NCBI GenBank assembly: GCA_014378065.1
Contig: JACMOK010000068.1
Coordinates: 1 to 41,720 of the forward strand
Reading direction: 5' to 3'
Origin: Flavobacterium sp.
GTDB taxonomy: Bacteria; Bacteroidota; Bacteroidia; Flavobacteriales; Flavobacteriaceae
Length of the DNA stretch: 41,720 bases
Shown here: positions 16,857 through 25,781 of the stretch, in pieces
Layout of the letters: each line of letters opens with the position of its first letter
How positions within the stretch are numbered: position 1 is the first letter of the stretch
Program-made: the position numbers and the translations under genes
The notes under the pieces: generated by a model
Told to the model about the DNA's origin: nothing
The model's database searches: none
Seen by the model: only the letters and a program-made list of their open reading frames with translations

Positions 16857-17729
16857 ATGCTAAAAAAGAATGTCATACTTGTAGTCAATCCCATTTCGGG
16901 GGATCAAGATAAATCAGAATTGGTTGAAGCAGTGTCTTCCTTTGCTGCCACTGTAGATTGTAATCTTATTGTTTATGAAACTTCAGGAGCGCAAGACATG
17001 GCTAAAATCAAAGCGCTTTATGAATTGCATCAGCCCAAACGAATTATTGTGGCCGGTGGCGATGGTACCATAAAAATGGTTGCGGAAGCGATGGAAAGTG
17101 AAGATGTGATACTCGGAATCTTACCTGCGGGATCTGCCAACGGATTGTCTGTCGATTTAAATTTACCCACAACCCTCGAAGAAAATTTGGCGATTGCTTT
17201 CCAGAATAATTTTATAGAGATGGACATGATTTGCATCAACGGCAAAAAAAGCCTGCATTTAAGTGACATTGGGCTCAATGCCGATTTGGTAAAAAATTAT
17301 GAAAACAGCGATACCCGAGGCATGTGGGGTTATGCCTTGCAAGCCTACACCACATTAAAAGATGCTGGTGAACCTTTTACCGCGACCATTACGGCCAACA
17401 ATCGAACGGTGGAATGTATGGCAAGAATGATTGTTATTGCCAATTCGCAAAAATATGGTACTGGAGTCATCATCAATCCAAATGGAATAATGAACGATGG
17501 AAAATTTGAACTTGTCATCTTAAAAAATCTTGACTTACTCCTTTTTGGTCAAATTATCACCGGAAACATGCCCATAGATTCCGAAGACATTCAAATTATT
17601 TCTACCGACCGGGCAAAAATTTCGACAGACTTTCCGGTCAGTTTTCAAATTGATGGCGAATATTGCGGCGCCGAAACCGAACTCGACATTCAAATACTCC
17701 ACAATCAAATGAAAGTAGCCATTCCGTGA
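16857..17729 (+). CDS. Diacylglycerol kinase family lipid kinase
   Basis: This 290-residue cytoplasmic enzyme has a DAG-kinase catalytic domain (YegS/DgkB/BmrU type). It probably phosphorylates diacylglycerol or a related lipid with ATP. The N-terminus VILVVNPISGDQDKSEL is the nucleotide-binding start. The GGDGT motif lies at residues 67-71, and LPAGSANGL at 89-97 is the second loop, where most relatives have GTxND. The C-terminal beta-sandwich includes the FQIDGEYCG motif near residue 263. It is divergent from the App1 phosphatase gene, which catalyses the reverse conversion, and convergent with the GNAT-like gene (1-base gap). Confidence 0.9.
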   Translation: MLKKNVILVVNPISGDQDKSELVEAVSSFAATVDCNLIVYETSGAQDMAKIKALYELHQPKRIIVAGGDGTIKMVAEAMESEDVILGILPAGSANGLSVDLNLPTTLEENLAIAFQNNFIEMDMICINGKKSLHLSDIGLNADLVKNYENSDTRGMWGYALQAYTTLKDAGEPFTATITANNRTVECMARMIVIANSQKYGTGVIINPNGIMNDGKFELVILKNLDLLLFGQIITGNMPIDSEDIQIISTDRAKISTDFPVSFQIDGEYCGAETELDIQILHNQMKVAIP

Positions 17730-17730
17730 T

Positions 17731-18948
17731 TCAGTCCGTGGGCAATTTAAACGGGTTGCGTTGCTGCCAAACCGATTCAGGTTCCAAGTAGCTGAAAATA
17801 ATGGGCATGAATAGATTAAGCAAAATGTTGGTGTGGTTTATAAATCCGTACATTTTTACTGGTTTTGCGCCGACAGAACTTTTTATTTCGAGGGCCGTCC
17901 GTGCAAAAATAATTTCTTTAAAGCCTTTATGGATGGCATAAGCGATCATGTCATAAAGCATGTTAAGATAAAGCATTTTGTCTCTTTGAATGCTTTCGTC
18001 ATAGCCTAAAAAGTAAGTATCTAATCCATTCCCATTTTTGATTAGTGTGTTAAATCCGACCAATTTTTTCTCCATAAAATAGCCATAAAACAGAAACTGA
18101 TCTTTGAGTTTCTCCTTAAAAACCCGGAAGTGATTTTTTTCTAAAAAAAAAGTGTTGAATGGTGCATTTTTAGCAACATGCAAATACAGTTCGTAAATCG
18201 TTTCCTCATAGGCTATAATCTCGTCAAGATGCAATTTCCTTTTTTCGACGCCGAGGGCTTTTTTTCTGGCCCTTTTGTATTGGTCGCGGTATTTTTTGGA
18301 CAGCGCATTGGTGTAGTCAACATCTGATTTCCAATTTTCATGGCAGGCGAAAACCATGTTGGGTTGTATCGAAAACAGAAAATATTTTTTAAAATCGGGT
18401 AGACAAAACTGTCGGCTTTCGCTTTCAGAAAAATCTTTGAAAGTGATTAAGTGAATGGGAATGCCATTTTCTTTATATTGTAGTGTTAAAGTTTTCGCCG
18501 CTTGTTGTAAAGATTTTGTAGCGGCCTCAATCGTAATTTCTGGTAAAATAGCAAATGCATTTTGTCCGGTCAGCATATTGTTTCCGATAAAAAGTACGTG
18601 GGAGGCAAAATTCTTAAAAATAAAATTGCGGATTTTAGTTTTATAACATCGGTCTCGTTCGCCAAACGATTCTAAGTGATTGGCATTTAAAAATTGTGCC
18701 AATGCAATTCCTACCAGTTGGTTGCTTTTGAACAGACCGATAAAATGACACCTCATGTTTTGCGGTGCGGATTGTTCTAAAATTGATAAGTAAGCCACCG
18801 TCAGAAAAGTGTTTTCACTTGCAAAATTATTCCAGTTTTCAGGAAGTTGGGATGTATTGTTGTAAATTTTAAATAAAATGGAATCAGTCAAAACAGCACT
18901 GTAATTTATATTGAAGTCAAAATTAATTAATAATGTGTAATGGCACAT
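17731..18948 (-). CDS. GNAT-like acyltransferase superfamily protein
   Basis: This 405-residue protein has features of the GNAT/FemAB-like fold. The C-terminal half has KYRDQYKRARKKALG, a basic pattern found in FemAB-like proteins, and blocks such as FYGYFMEKKLVGFNTLIKNG (typical GNAT beta-4/beta-5 region) and LYLNMLYDMIAYAIHKGFKE. It ends near ALEIKSSVGAKPVKMYGFI. No signal peptide is clear. The first about 20 residues (MCHYTLLINFDFNINYSAVL) look weakly conserved, so the true start could be downstream, but no better ATG is available. The substrate is unknown. It is divergent from the pterin dehydratase gene. Confidence 0.72.
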   Translation of the reverse strand: MCHYTLLINFDFNINYSAVLTDSILFKIYNNTSQLPENWNNFASENTFLTVAYLSILEQSAPQNMRCHFIGLFKSNQLVGIALAQFLNANHLESFGERDRCYKTKIRNFIFKNFASHVLFIGNNMLTGQNAFAILPEITIEAATKSLQQAAKTLTLQYKENGIPIHLITFKDFSESESRQFCLPDFKKYFLFSIQPNMVFACHENWKSDVDYTNALSKKYRDQYKRARKKALGVEKRKLHLDEIIAYEETIYELYLHVAKNAPFNTFFLEKNHFRVFKEKLKDQFLFYGYFMEKKLVGFNTLIKNGNGLDTYFLGYDESIQRDKMLYLNMLYDMIAYAIHKGFKEIIFARTALEIKSSVGAKPVKMYGFINHTNILLNLFMPIIFSYLEPESVWQQRNPFKLPTD

Positions 18949-18990
18949 CGATTAATCAATTTTAAATAACTTTAGTAAAAATAAATAAAT

Positions 18991-19269
18991 ATGAAACCTT
19001 GCAGCGAAAACAAAATCAAATTGGCCTTAATTAATTTAGAGGGATGGGCATACAACGACGGGGCGATCGAAAAAAGGTTTGTGTTTACCAACTTCATAGA
19101 TGCATTGGGCTTTATTCTTAAGGTGGGTATCTGTTCGGAAAAGATAAATCATCATGCCGAAATCTTTAATGTATTCAATAAAGTACAGCTACGTTTAACT
19201 ACACATGACGCTTTGGGGGTGACTGAGAACGATTTTCTGTTGGCGGCGGCAATCGAAAAACAATTGTAA
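18991..19269 (+). CDS. Pterin-4a-carbinolamine dehydratase (PCD/DCoH)
   Basis: This 92-residue protein belongs to the PCD family, which dehydrates 4a-hydroxytetrahydropterin so that the pterin cofactor of aromatic amino acid hydroxylases can be regenerated. The catalytic histidines are in place: the HH pair at residues 54-55 (NHHAEIFNVFNKV) and His72 (TTHDALGVTENDF). The usual HHP reads HHA here. Length and the N-terminal GW motif are normal. A TAACTTTA box (18967-18974) precedes it, but no -33 element is seen. A hairpin terminator follows the stop. Confidence 0.93.
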   Translation: MKPCSENKIKLALINLEGWAYNDGAIEKRFVFTNFIDALGFILKVGICSEKINHHAEIFNVFNKVQLRLTTHDALGVTENDFLLAAAIEKQL

Positions 19270-19272
19270 AAA

Positions 19273-19303
19273 AAACCGTGTGGTAAAAACTACCAGACGG
19301 TTT
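19273..19303. terminator. Bidirectional terminator hairpin after the PCD gene
   Basis: AAACCGTGTGGTA (19273-19285) pairs with TACCAGACGGTTT (19291-19303), with a GT/AG mismatch in the middle. The A run on one side and the T-rich sequence on the other let it work in both directions. Confidence 0.8.
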
Positions 19304-19318
19304 GATTAAATTTTCCGT

Positions 19319-19787
19319 TTATGGCCAGGCACAAATAATACCACCCATAATCATAAAACAGACAATCCAAAATGCTGCGGACGAAAGTATACCTGAAACT
19401 TTTTCTCTCATTCATAGCATTGGTTCCGGTAACGGGTAAGGCTAAGATTAATCCCGACATCAAACCGTCTAAAGCAACATGGTTGCAGGTTCTAAAAGCG
19501 GTAACGTGATCAGCAAAGAATGGATCCACTCAAATCAGATCACCGCCAGTCATTCCGCCTGCGCCAAATTGTTGGATGGTGAGCAATTGCAAGACAAATG
19601 CGAGAAAAAAAGCATAAATTACTGAAACGCCGGAGGTCAAAAGCATGTTAAAACCTTCCATTCTTTCCAAGATCATTGCACATTCTCGCATTCAAATGCT
19701 TCCAAAAACTTTAGGATTATGACAAATAGATCCTACTCGAAGTATAGACAATGCCGCCACGGGAACAGTCAAAAAATCGAAACCCAC
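19319..19787 (-). pseudogene. Decayed DUF1761 membrane protein gene
   Basis: The minus strand carries a clearly recognisable DUF1761 protein broken by several mutations. From about 19787 one frame reads FLTVPVAALSILRVG, then HNPKVFGSI, a TGA stop (19692-19694) where relatives have Trp, and then MREC. The same frame continues with SVIYAFFLAFVLQLLTIQQF and GAGGMTGGDLI, a second TGA (19530-19532), and DHVTAFRTCNHVALDGLMSG. After a frameshift near 19376-19384, the last part is FWIVCFMIMGGIICAWP with a TAA stop at 19319. The original start is now GTG or lost. Intact relatives are about 150-160 residues with four helices; this copy cannot be translated whole. Confidence 0.85.
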
Positions 19788-19975
19788 AATATAAATTTTT
19801 AATTGGTTAAGTAGTTGTGTGTAACTTATTTAAAATTCAGTCTTTTTTTGCTAATTTTTTTCGAGTTCATCGCAGCCTATCGATGCAGCCTAGTATTAAA
19901 ATCTGACAACATTGTGAACTTAATGTAAGAAATATACATGTATAAAAACAAATAAAGTGTATTTCATCGATTTTA

Positions 19976-20007
19976 TTTGCTCATTATCGATTTTGCATAT
20001 ACATTTA
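19976..20007 (+). promoter_or_regulatory. Promoter of the LRR gene
   Basis: TTTG (19976-19979), a 20-base spacer and TACATTTA (20000-20007, 7 of 8 matches to TAnnTTTG) lie 27 bases before the ATG. The rest of the 247 bases from 19788 to 20034 is AT-rich, with no other signal that I can see. Confidence 0.5.
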
Positions 20008-20034
20008 CTCCATAATAATCTCAAATCATTTGTT

Positions 20035-20889
20035 ATGAAAAATATAGCTACCTTATTTTTATCAGTTGTTGCAACGGCATCGATGATGGCCAATGTTTCT
20101 TTCTCAGAAAAAGATGCATTATTAAAATTATACAACGCCACGAAAGGCAGTGAATGGACTAACAAATGGGATCTCAATGCGCCTGTAGCGACATGGTACG
20201 GTGTAAAGTTGCAAAATGAGAAAGTTATTTCGTTGGATCTTTCCAATAATAATTTGGCGGGTGAACTGCCCTTAGAAATTTCAAATTTGGTCTTTTTACA
20301 ACAATTGAATTTGTTCAAAAATAAACTATCGGGAAACATTCCGTCTGCCATTGGAAATTTGAAACAGTTAAGAACGCTAAATTTGGCTTTCAATAAATTA
20401 TCAGGAAAAATCCCGGCTTCTATCGGAGATGCAAATAGCTTGCAGTCAGTCGAATTGTTTATGAACCAACTTACAGGCGAACTACCATCCGAAATCGGAA
20501 ACTTAAAGCAATTGCAAACCTTGTCTTTGTTCAACAATGAGCTGGTAGGAAAAATTCCATCGTCTGTATACGGTATGAAATCACTAAAAGTGTTGCTCTT
20601 AAACAGTAATAAACTTACTGGTAAACTTGATAAAGAAGTGGCCAATTTAACTTCTCTCGAAAACTTAAGTTTATTCGAAAATAACATGGAAGGTCAAGTG
20701 CCGTTTGATTTGGAAAAATTGAACAAACTTAAAGAAATGAACATCTCCTATAACATGTTCAGCGGATTGGTTTCAAGAAATTTAGCCCAGTTAGACACGC
20801 TAAACCTTACCATGATTAACGACAAAGGATTGGCGGTTATGTTACCTGTAAAAGCCGATAAAAGCTCAGCTTTGGCAGCCGAAGATTAA
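20035..20889 (+). CDS. Exported leucine-rich repeat protein, plant-type repeats
   Basis: This 284-residue protein has a Sec signal peptide (MKNIATLFLSVVATASMMA; ATG at 20035 rather than the frame-open 19957). An N-terminal cap follows (FSEKDALLKLYNATKGSEWT, then WYGVKLQNEK), resembling the LRRNT_2 cap of plant receptor proteins. After it come eight repeats of exactly 24 residues (64-255; bases 20224-20799), of the plant-specific type L-x2-L-x-L-x2-N-x-L-x-G-x-I/L-P-x2-I-G-N-L. No C-terminal sorting domain for type IX secretion, no membrane anchor and no lipobox are visible, so it may be periplasmic or released. Its ligand is unknown. A promoter lies at 19976-20007 and a terminator at 20926-20952, so it appears to be a single-gene unit. 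Confidence 0.93.
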   Translation: MKNIATLFLSVVATASMMANVSFSEKDALLKLYNATKGSEWTNKWDLNAPVATWYGVKLQNEKVISLDLSNNNLAGELPLEISNLVFLQQLNLFKNKLSGNIPSAIGNLKQLRTLNLAFNKLSGKIPASIGDANSLQSVELFMNQLTGELPSEIGNLKQLQTLSLFNNELVGKIPSSVYGMKSLKVLLLNSNKLTGKLDKEVANLTSLENLSLFENNMEGQVPFDLEKLNKLKEMNISYNMFSGLVSRNLAQLDTLNLTMINDKGLAVMLPVKADKSSALAAED

Positions 20890-20925
20890 AATTTTTTTCA
20901 TACATAAATTTTGTTGATAAAAGAG

Positions 20926-20952
20926 CCTCATTTCCCCAAGTGAGGTTTTTTT
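20926..20952 (+). terminator. Terminator after the LRR gene
   Basis: CCTCATTT and AAGTGAGG form an 8-pair stem with a CCCC loop, followed by seven T (20946-20952). Confidence 0.9.
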
Positions 20953-21045
20953 GTATTGTTTAATTTCATAACAACGCCGCCGAATATCATAAAGAGGAAA
21001 CGTTATCTTTAACGCGTTAAAACATTTCGCTTCTGAGACACACTT

Positions 21046-24000
21046 ATGGTCAAATTTTTAAAATGCATTGTGGATAGACGCAGCAACCGAAAGATAAACT
21101 TGTTGCTTGTTTTTATTTTATCTTGTTCGTGCGCTACAAAACATGCTCAATTCGGCAGTAAAACGCCAACAACAATCAAAGATAACTTTGAAAATCAGAG
21201 CGCGGTCTCGCACACTTTTTACTTAATAGGAGATGCTGGAAATTCGGACGAACAAAAATCAAAATCATTATTTTATGCTTTAAAAGAGCGACTTGTCAAA
21301 GCCGATTCGAGCAGCACCTTGATTTTTTTAGGAGACAATATTTATCCGAAAGGCATTCCATTAAAAAAGAATGCAGATCGGAAACTGGCTGAAGAAAAGC
21401 TAAACAACCAATTGGCATTAACCAAGCAATTTAAAGGCAATACCATTTTTATTCCAGGAAACCACGATTGGTATAGTGGCCTCGAAGGATTGAAGACTCA
21501 GGAAAAAATGGTCAACGATTATTTCAAAAGTAAAAAAGCATTTTTACCCCGTCGAAATTGCGCCATTGATCACGTGGATATTAACGCAAACCTTTGCTTA
21601 ATTGTTATTGACAGCGAATGGTTTTTAGAAGATTGGAACGAACATCCGACCATTAATGAAGATTGTGATATCAAAACGAGAGAACAATTTTTTACTGAAT
21701 TGGAAAATCAACTTAACAAAAATCAGAAGAAAACCACCATTATCGCCATGCACCACCCCTTAATTTCTGGTGGTGCTCACGGTGGACAATTTTCTTGGGA
21801 AAAACAACTTTTTCCTTTTGAATCAAAAATACCTTTACCGCTGCTGGGTACTGCAATTAATTTGTTGCGAAAAACAGCGGGCATTAGTTTACAAGATCTT
21901 CAAAATAAAAAATACAACACCTTAATCCAACGAATCAAAACTTTGATCAAGGATAAGAAAAATGTGGTAGTTGTTTCGGGACACGAGCACAATCTTCAGT
22001 ATATAGATCAAGACAATATAAAACAAATCATTAGCGGAGCAGGCTCCAAAGAAGAAGCCGCTCGGGCGATTCATCAAAATGACTTCTCGTTCGGACATCA
22101 AGGCTATGCGGTGTTGCAAATTTTAAAAACAGGCGCCACCAAAGTTGCTTTTTACGGCTTACTGCCAACTGCAAAAGAAGTTTTATTGTTCGAACAACAA
22201 CCCCTTTTTGCGAGACCAAAACCCAATCTTCGGGAATTCCCAAGTCGATTTGCGACAACCAAAGATACTTCGATCTACACCCTTTCAATGACCAAAAAGA
22301 GTAGAAGCTATCGGTTTCTTTGGGGCAATCATTTCAGAAATACCTACAGTTTGCCGATCAAAGCCAAAGTAGCCAGTCTCGATACTCTTTTTGGGGGTTT
22401 GAGGCCGACGATTGAAGACAGTGAGCGCGAATCAAAATCTTTATTGCTTACCGATAAAAACGGTGATGAATATGTGATGCGGGCCTTAAAAAAAAGTGCC
22501 ACGCAGTACTTGCAGTCCGTCGCGTTCAAAAATCAGTCTGTTGAAAAGGATTTTAAAGATACTTATACAGAAAATTTTATATTGGATTTCTACACCACTT
22601 CTCATCCGTACCTGCCTTTGGTTGTCGGAAAATTGGCGGATAAAATTGGCGTCACTCATACCAATCCAAAGTTATACTACATCCCGAAACAAAATGCATT
22701 GGGATTATTTAATGAAGATTTTGGCAACGAATTGTATTTCGTCGAAGAGCGTCCGATGAACGGATTTTCAAACTTGCGTAGTTTTGGCAAACCACCTAAA
22801 ATTGTTGGGACGGAAGAAGTCTTAACCAATATTCAGTTGGATGTAAAATATGAAGTAGATCAAAAAGCCTACATCAGAGCGCGTCTTTTTGACATGTTGA
22901 TTGGCGATTGGAACCGCAACAGTGATCAGTGGCGCTGGGGAGAATACAAAGAAAAGGATAAAATTATCTATCGTCCGATTCCACGAAATAGGGAACAAGC
23001 CTTTACAAAGTATGATGGTAACTTGCTTAAGATATTGATGAATATTCCCGCTTTTCGAAATATGAAAAGCTTTGGTCAAAATTTAAAAAAAGTAAAATGG
23101 TTTAACCGCGATGCTTACACTCTGGATCTTGCACTGCTGAACAAATCTGACGAAAAATTATGGTCAGAACAAGCGCGTTACATAGTCACTAATCTTTCCA
23201 ATGCAGAAATAGATAAAGCTTTTGAAAGCTTGCCCAATGAAGTCAACGGGGAATCGATTGCTAAAATAAAAATGCAATTGAAAATAAGGAAAACCCACCT
23301 CGAAAGTTACGCCCACCAATATTATTTGATTTTGCAAAAAACGGCGATACTGGTAGGAACCGAGAAAAAAGACAAGTTTGTAATAACTCGTAAAGGAAAT
23401 GCTACTAAAGTCGAAACCTACACGATAAAAAATGAAGAGTCAACTTTGATCCAGGAAAGAACATACTCATCTAAGGATACTAAAGAATTGTGGATTTATA
23501 GTCTTGGAGGTGATGATGTGTTTGAAGTCAGCGGAAAGAGTGGTAAAAATATTAAAATACGACTCTTGGGCGGATTAGACAACGATACCTACAAAATCAC
23601 TGGAGGCAAAAAAATTAGTATCTACGATTTTAAATCAAAAGCGAGTACGATCCAGAGCAAAGGAAATGCACACTTTGTATTTTCCGACAATTATGAAGTT
23701 AATACTTACGACTATAAAAAACCAAAATACAATGTTTTCGCAGGCTATCCGCTGATGGGTTTTAATCCGGATGATGGTGTCAAAATCGGCGCGGTTGTCA
23801 ATTATACCGTAAACGGATTTCATCGTTTTCCATATTCGCAACGCCACGTTGTAAAAGGAAATTATTATTTCGCTACCAGCGGTTTTGAACTATCGTACAA
23901 AGGAACTTTTCCACATTTTGCTGGAAAATGGAATTTAATATTAGACGCACTTTACACGAGTCCAAATTTTGCTACCAATTTCTTTGGTTTCGGAAATGAA

Positions 24001-24774
24001 TCGGTAAATTTAGATGAGAAGCTAAAAATGGATTACAATAGAGTTAAAATTAGAACCCTCAAAGCGTCTCCCGCGCTGCAGTGGATTGGAGATTTTGGCA
24101 ATACGGTGTTACTCAACACTTCTTTTGAACGAATCGCGGTAGAGAAAACCCCCAACCGCTACATCGCTCAGTTTGGAGCAATCAATCCCGATGTTTTTTA
24201 TTATAAAAATTATGTTGATATCAACGCAAAATACGCCTACGAGAATTTTGACAACAATTCAATTCCCACTTTAGGAATGACTTTTTCAATTTTAGGTGGA
24301 TTTAAAGTCAATATCGAAGCCACAGACCGAAGATTTCCCTACGCGGAAAGTATGCTTGGATTTACCTACAAATTAGTACCTGACGGTAAGTTGGTGCTGG
24401 CTACGCTGTTAAAGGGAAAAGCATTGTTGGATGACCAGTACGAATTTTACCATGCTGCAACTGTTGGCGGCGATTTGGATTTGCGAGGATTTAGAAACCA
24501 ACGATTTTATGGAAAGCAATCTTTTTACCAAAGCACTGACATTCGTTATAGTTTGGGCAAACTTCAAAATGGTTTGGCCCCGATTCGGTATGGTATTTTT
24601 GGCGGTTTCGATTATGGCAGGGTCTGGCTTAAAGCCGATACATCCGATAAATGGCATCAATCGGCTGGTGCCGGAATTTGGTTTAATGGAGTCAGTTTGC
24701 TGACGGCCAAAGCAGCTTATTTTTATTCGAGTGATGGAGGAAGATTGTCTTTTAGCTTGGGATTAGGGTTTTAA
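21046..24774 (+). CDS. Outer-membrane phosphoesterase / kinase-like / beta-barrel fusion lipoprotein
   Basis: This 1242-residue protein has three recognisable parts. A hydrophobic segment with cysteines at residues 27 and 29 (FILSCSCA) suggests a lipoprotein signal. Residues about 55-370 are a calcineurin-like metallophosphoesterase with GDAG (Asp63), GDN (Asp97), GNHDWY (His140), HHP (236-237) and GHEHN (313-315). Residues about 440-720 include GDWNRNSDQWRW (620-631) and RPIPRNREQAF, similar to HipA/Fam20C-like kinase-fold motifs (GDWDRH, PRDRDQAF) but with acids replaced by Asn or Glu. Residues about 900-1242 are a BamA/surface-antigen-like outer-membrane barrel ending in SFSLGLGF, an aromatic-terminated barrel end. 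The phosphoesterase would face the periplasm or the surface. The kinase assignment is inference. Confidence 0.85.
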   Translation: MVKFLKCIVDRRSNRKINLLLVFILSCSCATKHAQFGSKTPTTIKDNFENQSAVSHTFYLIGDAGNSDEQKSKSLFYALKERLVKADSSSTLIFLGDNIYPKGIPLKKNADRKLAEEKLNNQLALTKQFKGNTIFIPGNHDWYSGLEGLKTQEKMVNDYFKSKKAFLPRRNCAIDHVDINANLCLIVIDSEWFLEDWNEHPTINEDCDIKTREQFFTELENQLNKNQKKTTIIAMHHPLISGGAHGGQFSWEKQLFPFESKIPLPLLGTAINLLRKTAGISLQDLQNKKYNTLIQRIKTLIKDKKNVVVVSGHEHNLQYIDQDNIKQIISGAGSKEEAARAIHQNDFSFGHQGYAVLQILKTGATKVAFYGLLPTAKEVLLFEQQPLFARPKPNLREFPSRFATTKDTSIYTLSMTKKSRSYRFLWGNHFRNTYSLPIKAKVASLDTLFGGLRPTIEDSERESKSLLLTDKNGDEYVMRALKKSATQYLQSVAFKNQSVEKDFKDTYTENFILDFYTTSHPYLPLVVGKLADKIGVTHTNPKLYYIPKQNALGLFNEDFGNELYFVEERPMNGFSNLRSFGKPPKIVGTEEVLTNIQLDVKYEVDQKAYIRARLFDMLIGDWNRNSDQWRWGEYKEKDKIIYRPIPRNREQAFTKYDGNLLKILMNIPAFRNMKSFGQNLKKVKWFNRDAYTLDLALLNKSDEKLWSEQARYIVTNLSNAEIDKAFESLPNEVNGESIAKIKMQLKIRKTHLESYAHQYYLILQKTAILVGTEKKDKFVITRKGNATKVETYTIKNEESTLIQERTYSSKDTKELWIYSLGGDDVFEVSGKSGKNIKIRLLGGLDNDTYKITGGKKISIYDFKSKASTIQSKGNAHFVFSDNYEVNTYDYKKPKYNVFAGYPLMGFNPDDGVKIGAVVNYTVNGFHRFPYSQRHVVKGNYYFATSGFELSYKGTFPHFAGKWNLILDALYTSPNFATNFFGFGNESVNLDEKLKMDYNRVKIRTLKASPALQWIGDFGNTVLLNTSFERIAVEKTPNRYIAQFGAINPDVFYYKNYVDINAKYAYENFDNNSIPTLGMTFSILGGFKVNIEATDRRFPYAESMLGFTYKLVPDGKLVLATLLKGKALLDDQYEFYHAATVGGDLDLRGFRNQRFYGKQSFYQSTDIRYSLGKLQNGLAPIRYGIFGGFDYGRVWLKADTSDKWHQSAGAGIWFNGVSLLTAKAAYFYSSDGGRLSFSLGLGF

Positions 24775-25635
24775 ATGATCCAAATCCAATTCGTATAAAT
24801 TGCCGCCACTGTTCTTTTTTCGCTCATCAGTAATGTAAAGTTTATTATTCCCCACAAAGCACAACCCCTCTTTCTGTGAATAATTTTCCAAATCTATCTG
24901 TTGCACTTTTCCGGTAAAGAATTGATCTGTTTTAAAATCGGTAAACAACCAAATATGGCTCGAACTCAGCAGTGCTACTTTTGATTTGTCCGCACTGCAA
25001 TCGGCGCTGGTAATTGCACATTGTTTAAAAGTGTCACAGGTTTTAAACGTGCTGATCAATTGTGCTGCATGTTTTCCAGTTTTATTCGGAACGCTGTAAA
25101 GCAAAGTAGTGCCGTCAAATGCAGAACTTCTGTTTTTTGTAAAAAGATAAAAAGTATCGTTTAAAATAAAAAACGATTCCACATCATAGAACCAATCAGT
25201 TTTTTTTGGCGGAAAATCACGTTGCTCAGGAAAATAGAATGAAATTTTAGCAGCAATTTTCGTTTTGTCTTTTTTCAATTGTTTGGCCGCAACTTTATAA
25301 ATGCATAAATCTTGGCGTTGGTTGTTGTTGTTACCAAAATCGCCAATATACAAATTGCCAGCAGGATCTGAGGTCAGGTCCTCCCAATCCTGATTGGTGG
25401 CATCGGTAATAATAAGGGTATTTAAAATTTGCCCTTTTTTGTTGAAAGCATACAACGTGGGGCTATTGCCTCGGTCTTCTAAAGTCCAAATCCAATCAGA
25501 TTTTTGTGATACTTCAACGGCAGATATCTCGTCCATCGTTTCCGGGAAAGTAAAAACTGTCTGCAAAAGTTGCGGGTTAATATTGCAAGAAATAAGAAGT
25601 AGCGCCGAAAGAATAATCTTAATTTTTATGTTCAT
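24763..25635 (-). CDS. Lipoprotein with beta-propeller-like fold
   Basis: This 290-residue protein has a lipoprotein signal MNIKIKIILSALLLISC (Cys17). The ATG at 25635 is preferred over 25704 because it starts at this signal. The mature part contains the repeated pattern of SMP-30/NHL-like propellers: ISAVEVSQKSDWIWTLEDRG, then DWEDLTSDPAGNLYIGDFGN, WFYDVESFFI, and C-terminally EGLCFVGNNKLYITDE. No enzymatic motif can be assigned. It is convergent with the phosphoesterase gene, the two ends overlapping by 12 bases. Confidence 0.8.
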   Translation of the reverse strand: MNIKIKIILSALLLISCNINPQLLQTVFTFPETMDEISAVEVSQKSDWIWTLEDRGNSPTLYAFNKKGQILNTLIITDATNQDWEDLTSDPAGNLYIGDFGNNNNQRQDLCIYKVAAKQLKKDKTKIAAKISFYFPEQRDFPPKKTDWFYDVESFFILNDTFYLFTKNRSSAFDGTTLLYSVPNKTGKHAAQLISTFKTCDTFKQCAITSADCSADKSKVALLSSSHIWLFTDFKTDQFFTGKVQQIDLENYSQKEGLCFVGNNKLYITDERKKNSGGNLYELDLDHLKP

Positions 25636-25736
25636 GATAAATAATGTCTGAATTCGTTGTTTTCGAATAGGATGAATTTTCAAGTAGGATATAAAGCTAC
25701 ACAAAAAAAATGCTAATTTTTTGAAATTTTCTTTTG

Positions 25737-25765
25737 TTTGGAAATCAAATAATTCCCTAACTTTA
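25737..25765 (+). promoter_or_regulatory. Promoter of the alcohol dehydrogenase gene
   Basis: TTTG (25737-25740), 17 bases and TAACTTTA (25758-25765) lie 16 bases before the ATG. A second TTTG at 25733-25736 would give a 21-base spacer. Confidence 0.55.
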
Positions 25766-25781
25766 ATAAAAAATACAAATT

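Noticed and set aside
19290..19529. Apparent 79-codon minus-strand gene
   Set aside because: It is only the middle fragment of the decayed DUF1761 gene, between a TGA stop and a frameshift.
19872..19892. Direct repeat of GCAGCCTA, two copies 13 bases apart
   Set aside because: It is short and isolated, with no link to a gene or mobile element; chance is enough to explain it.
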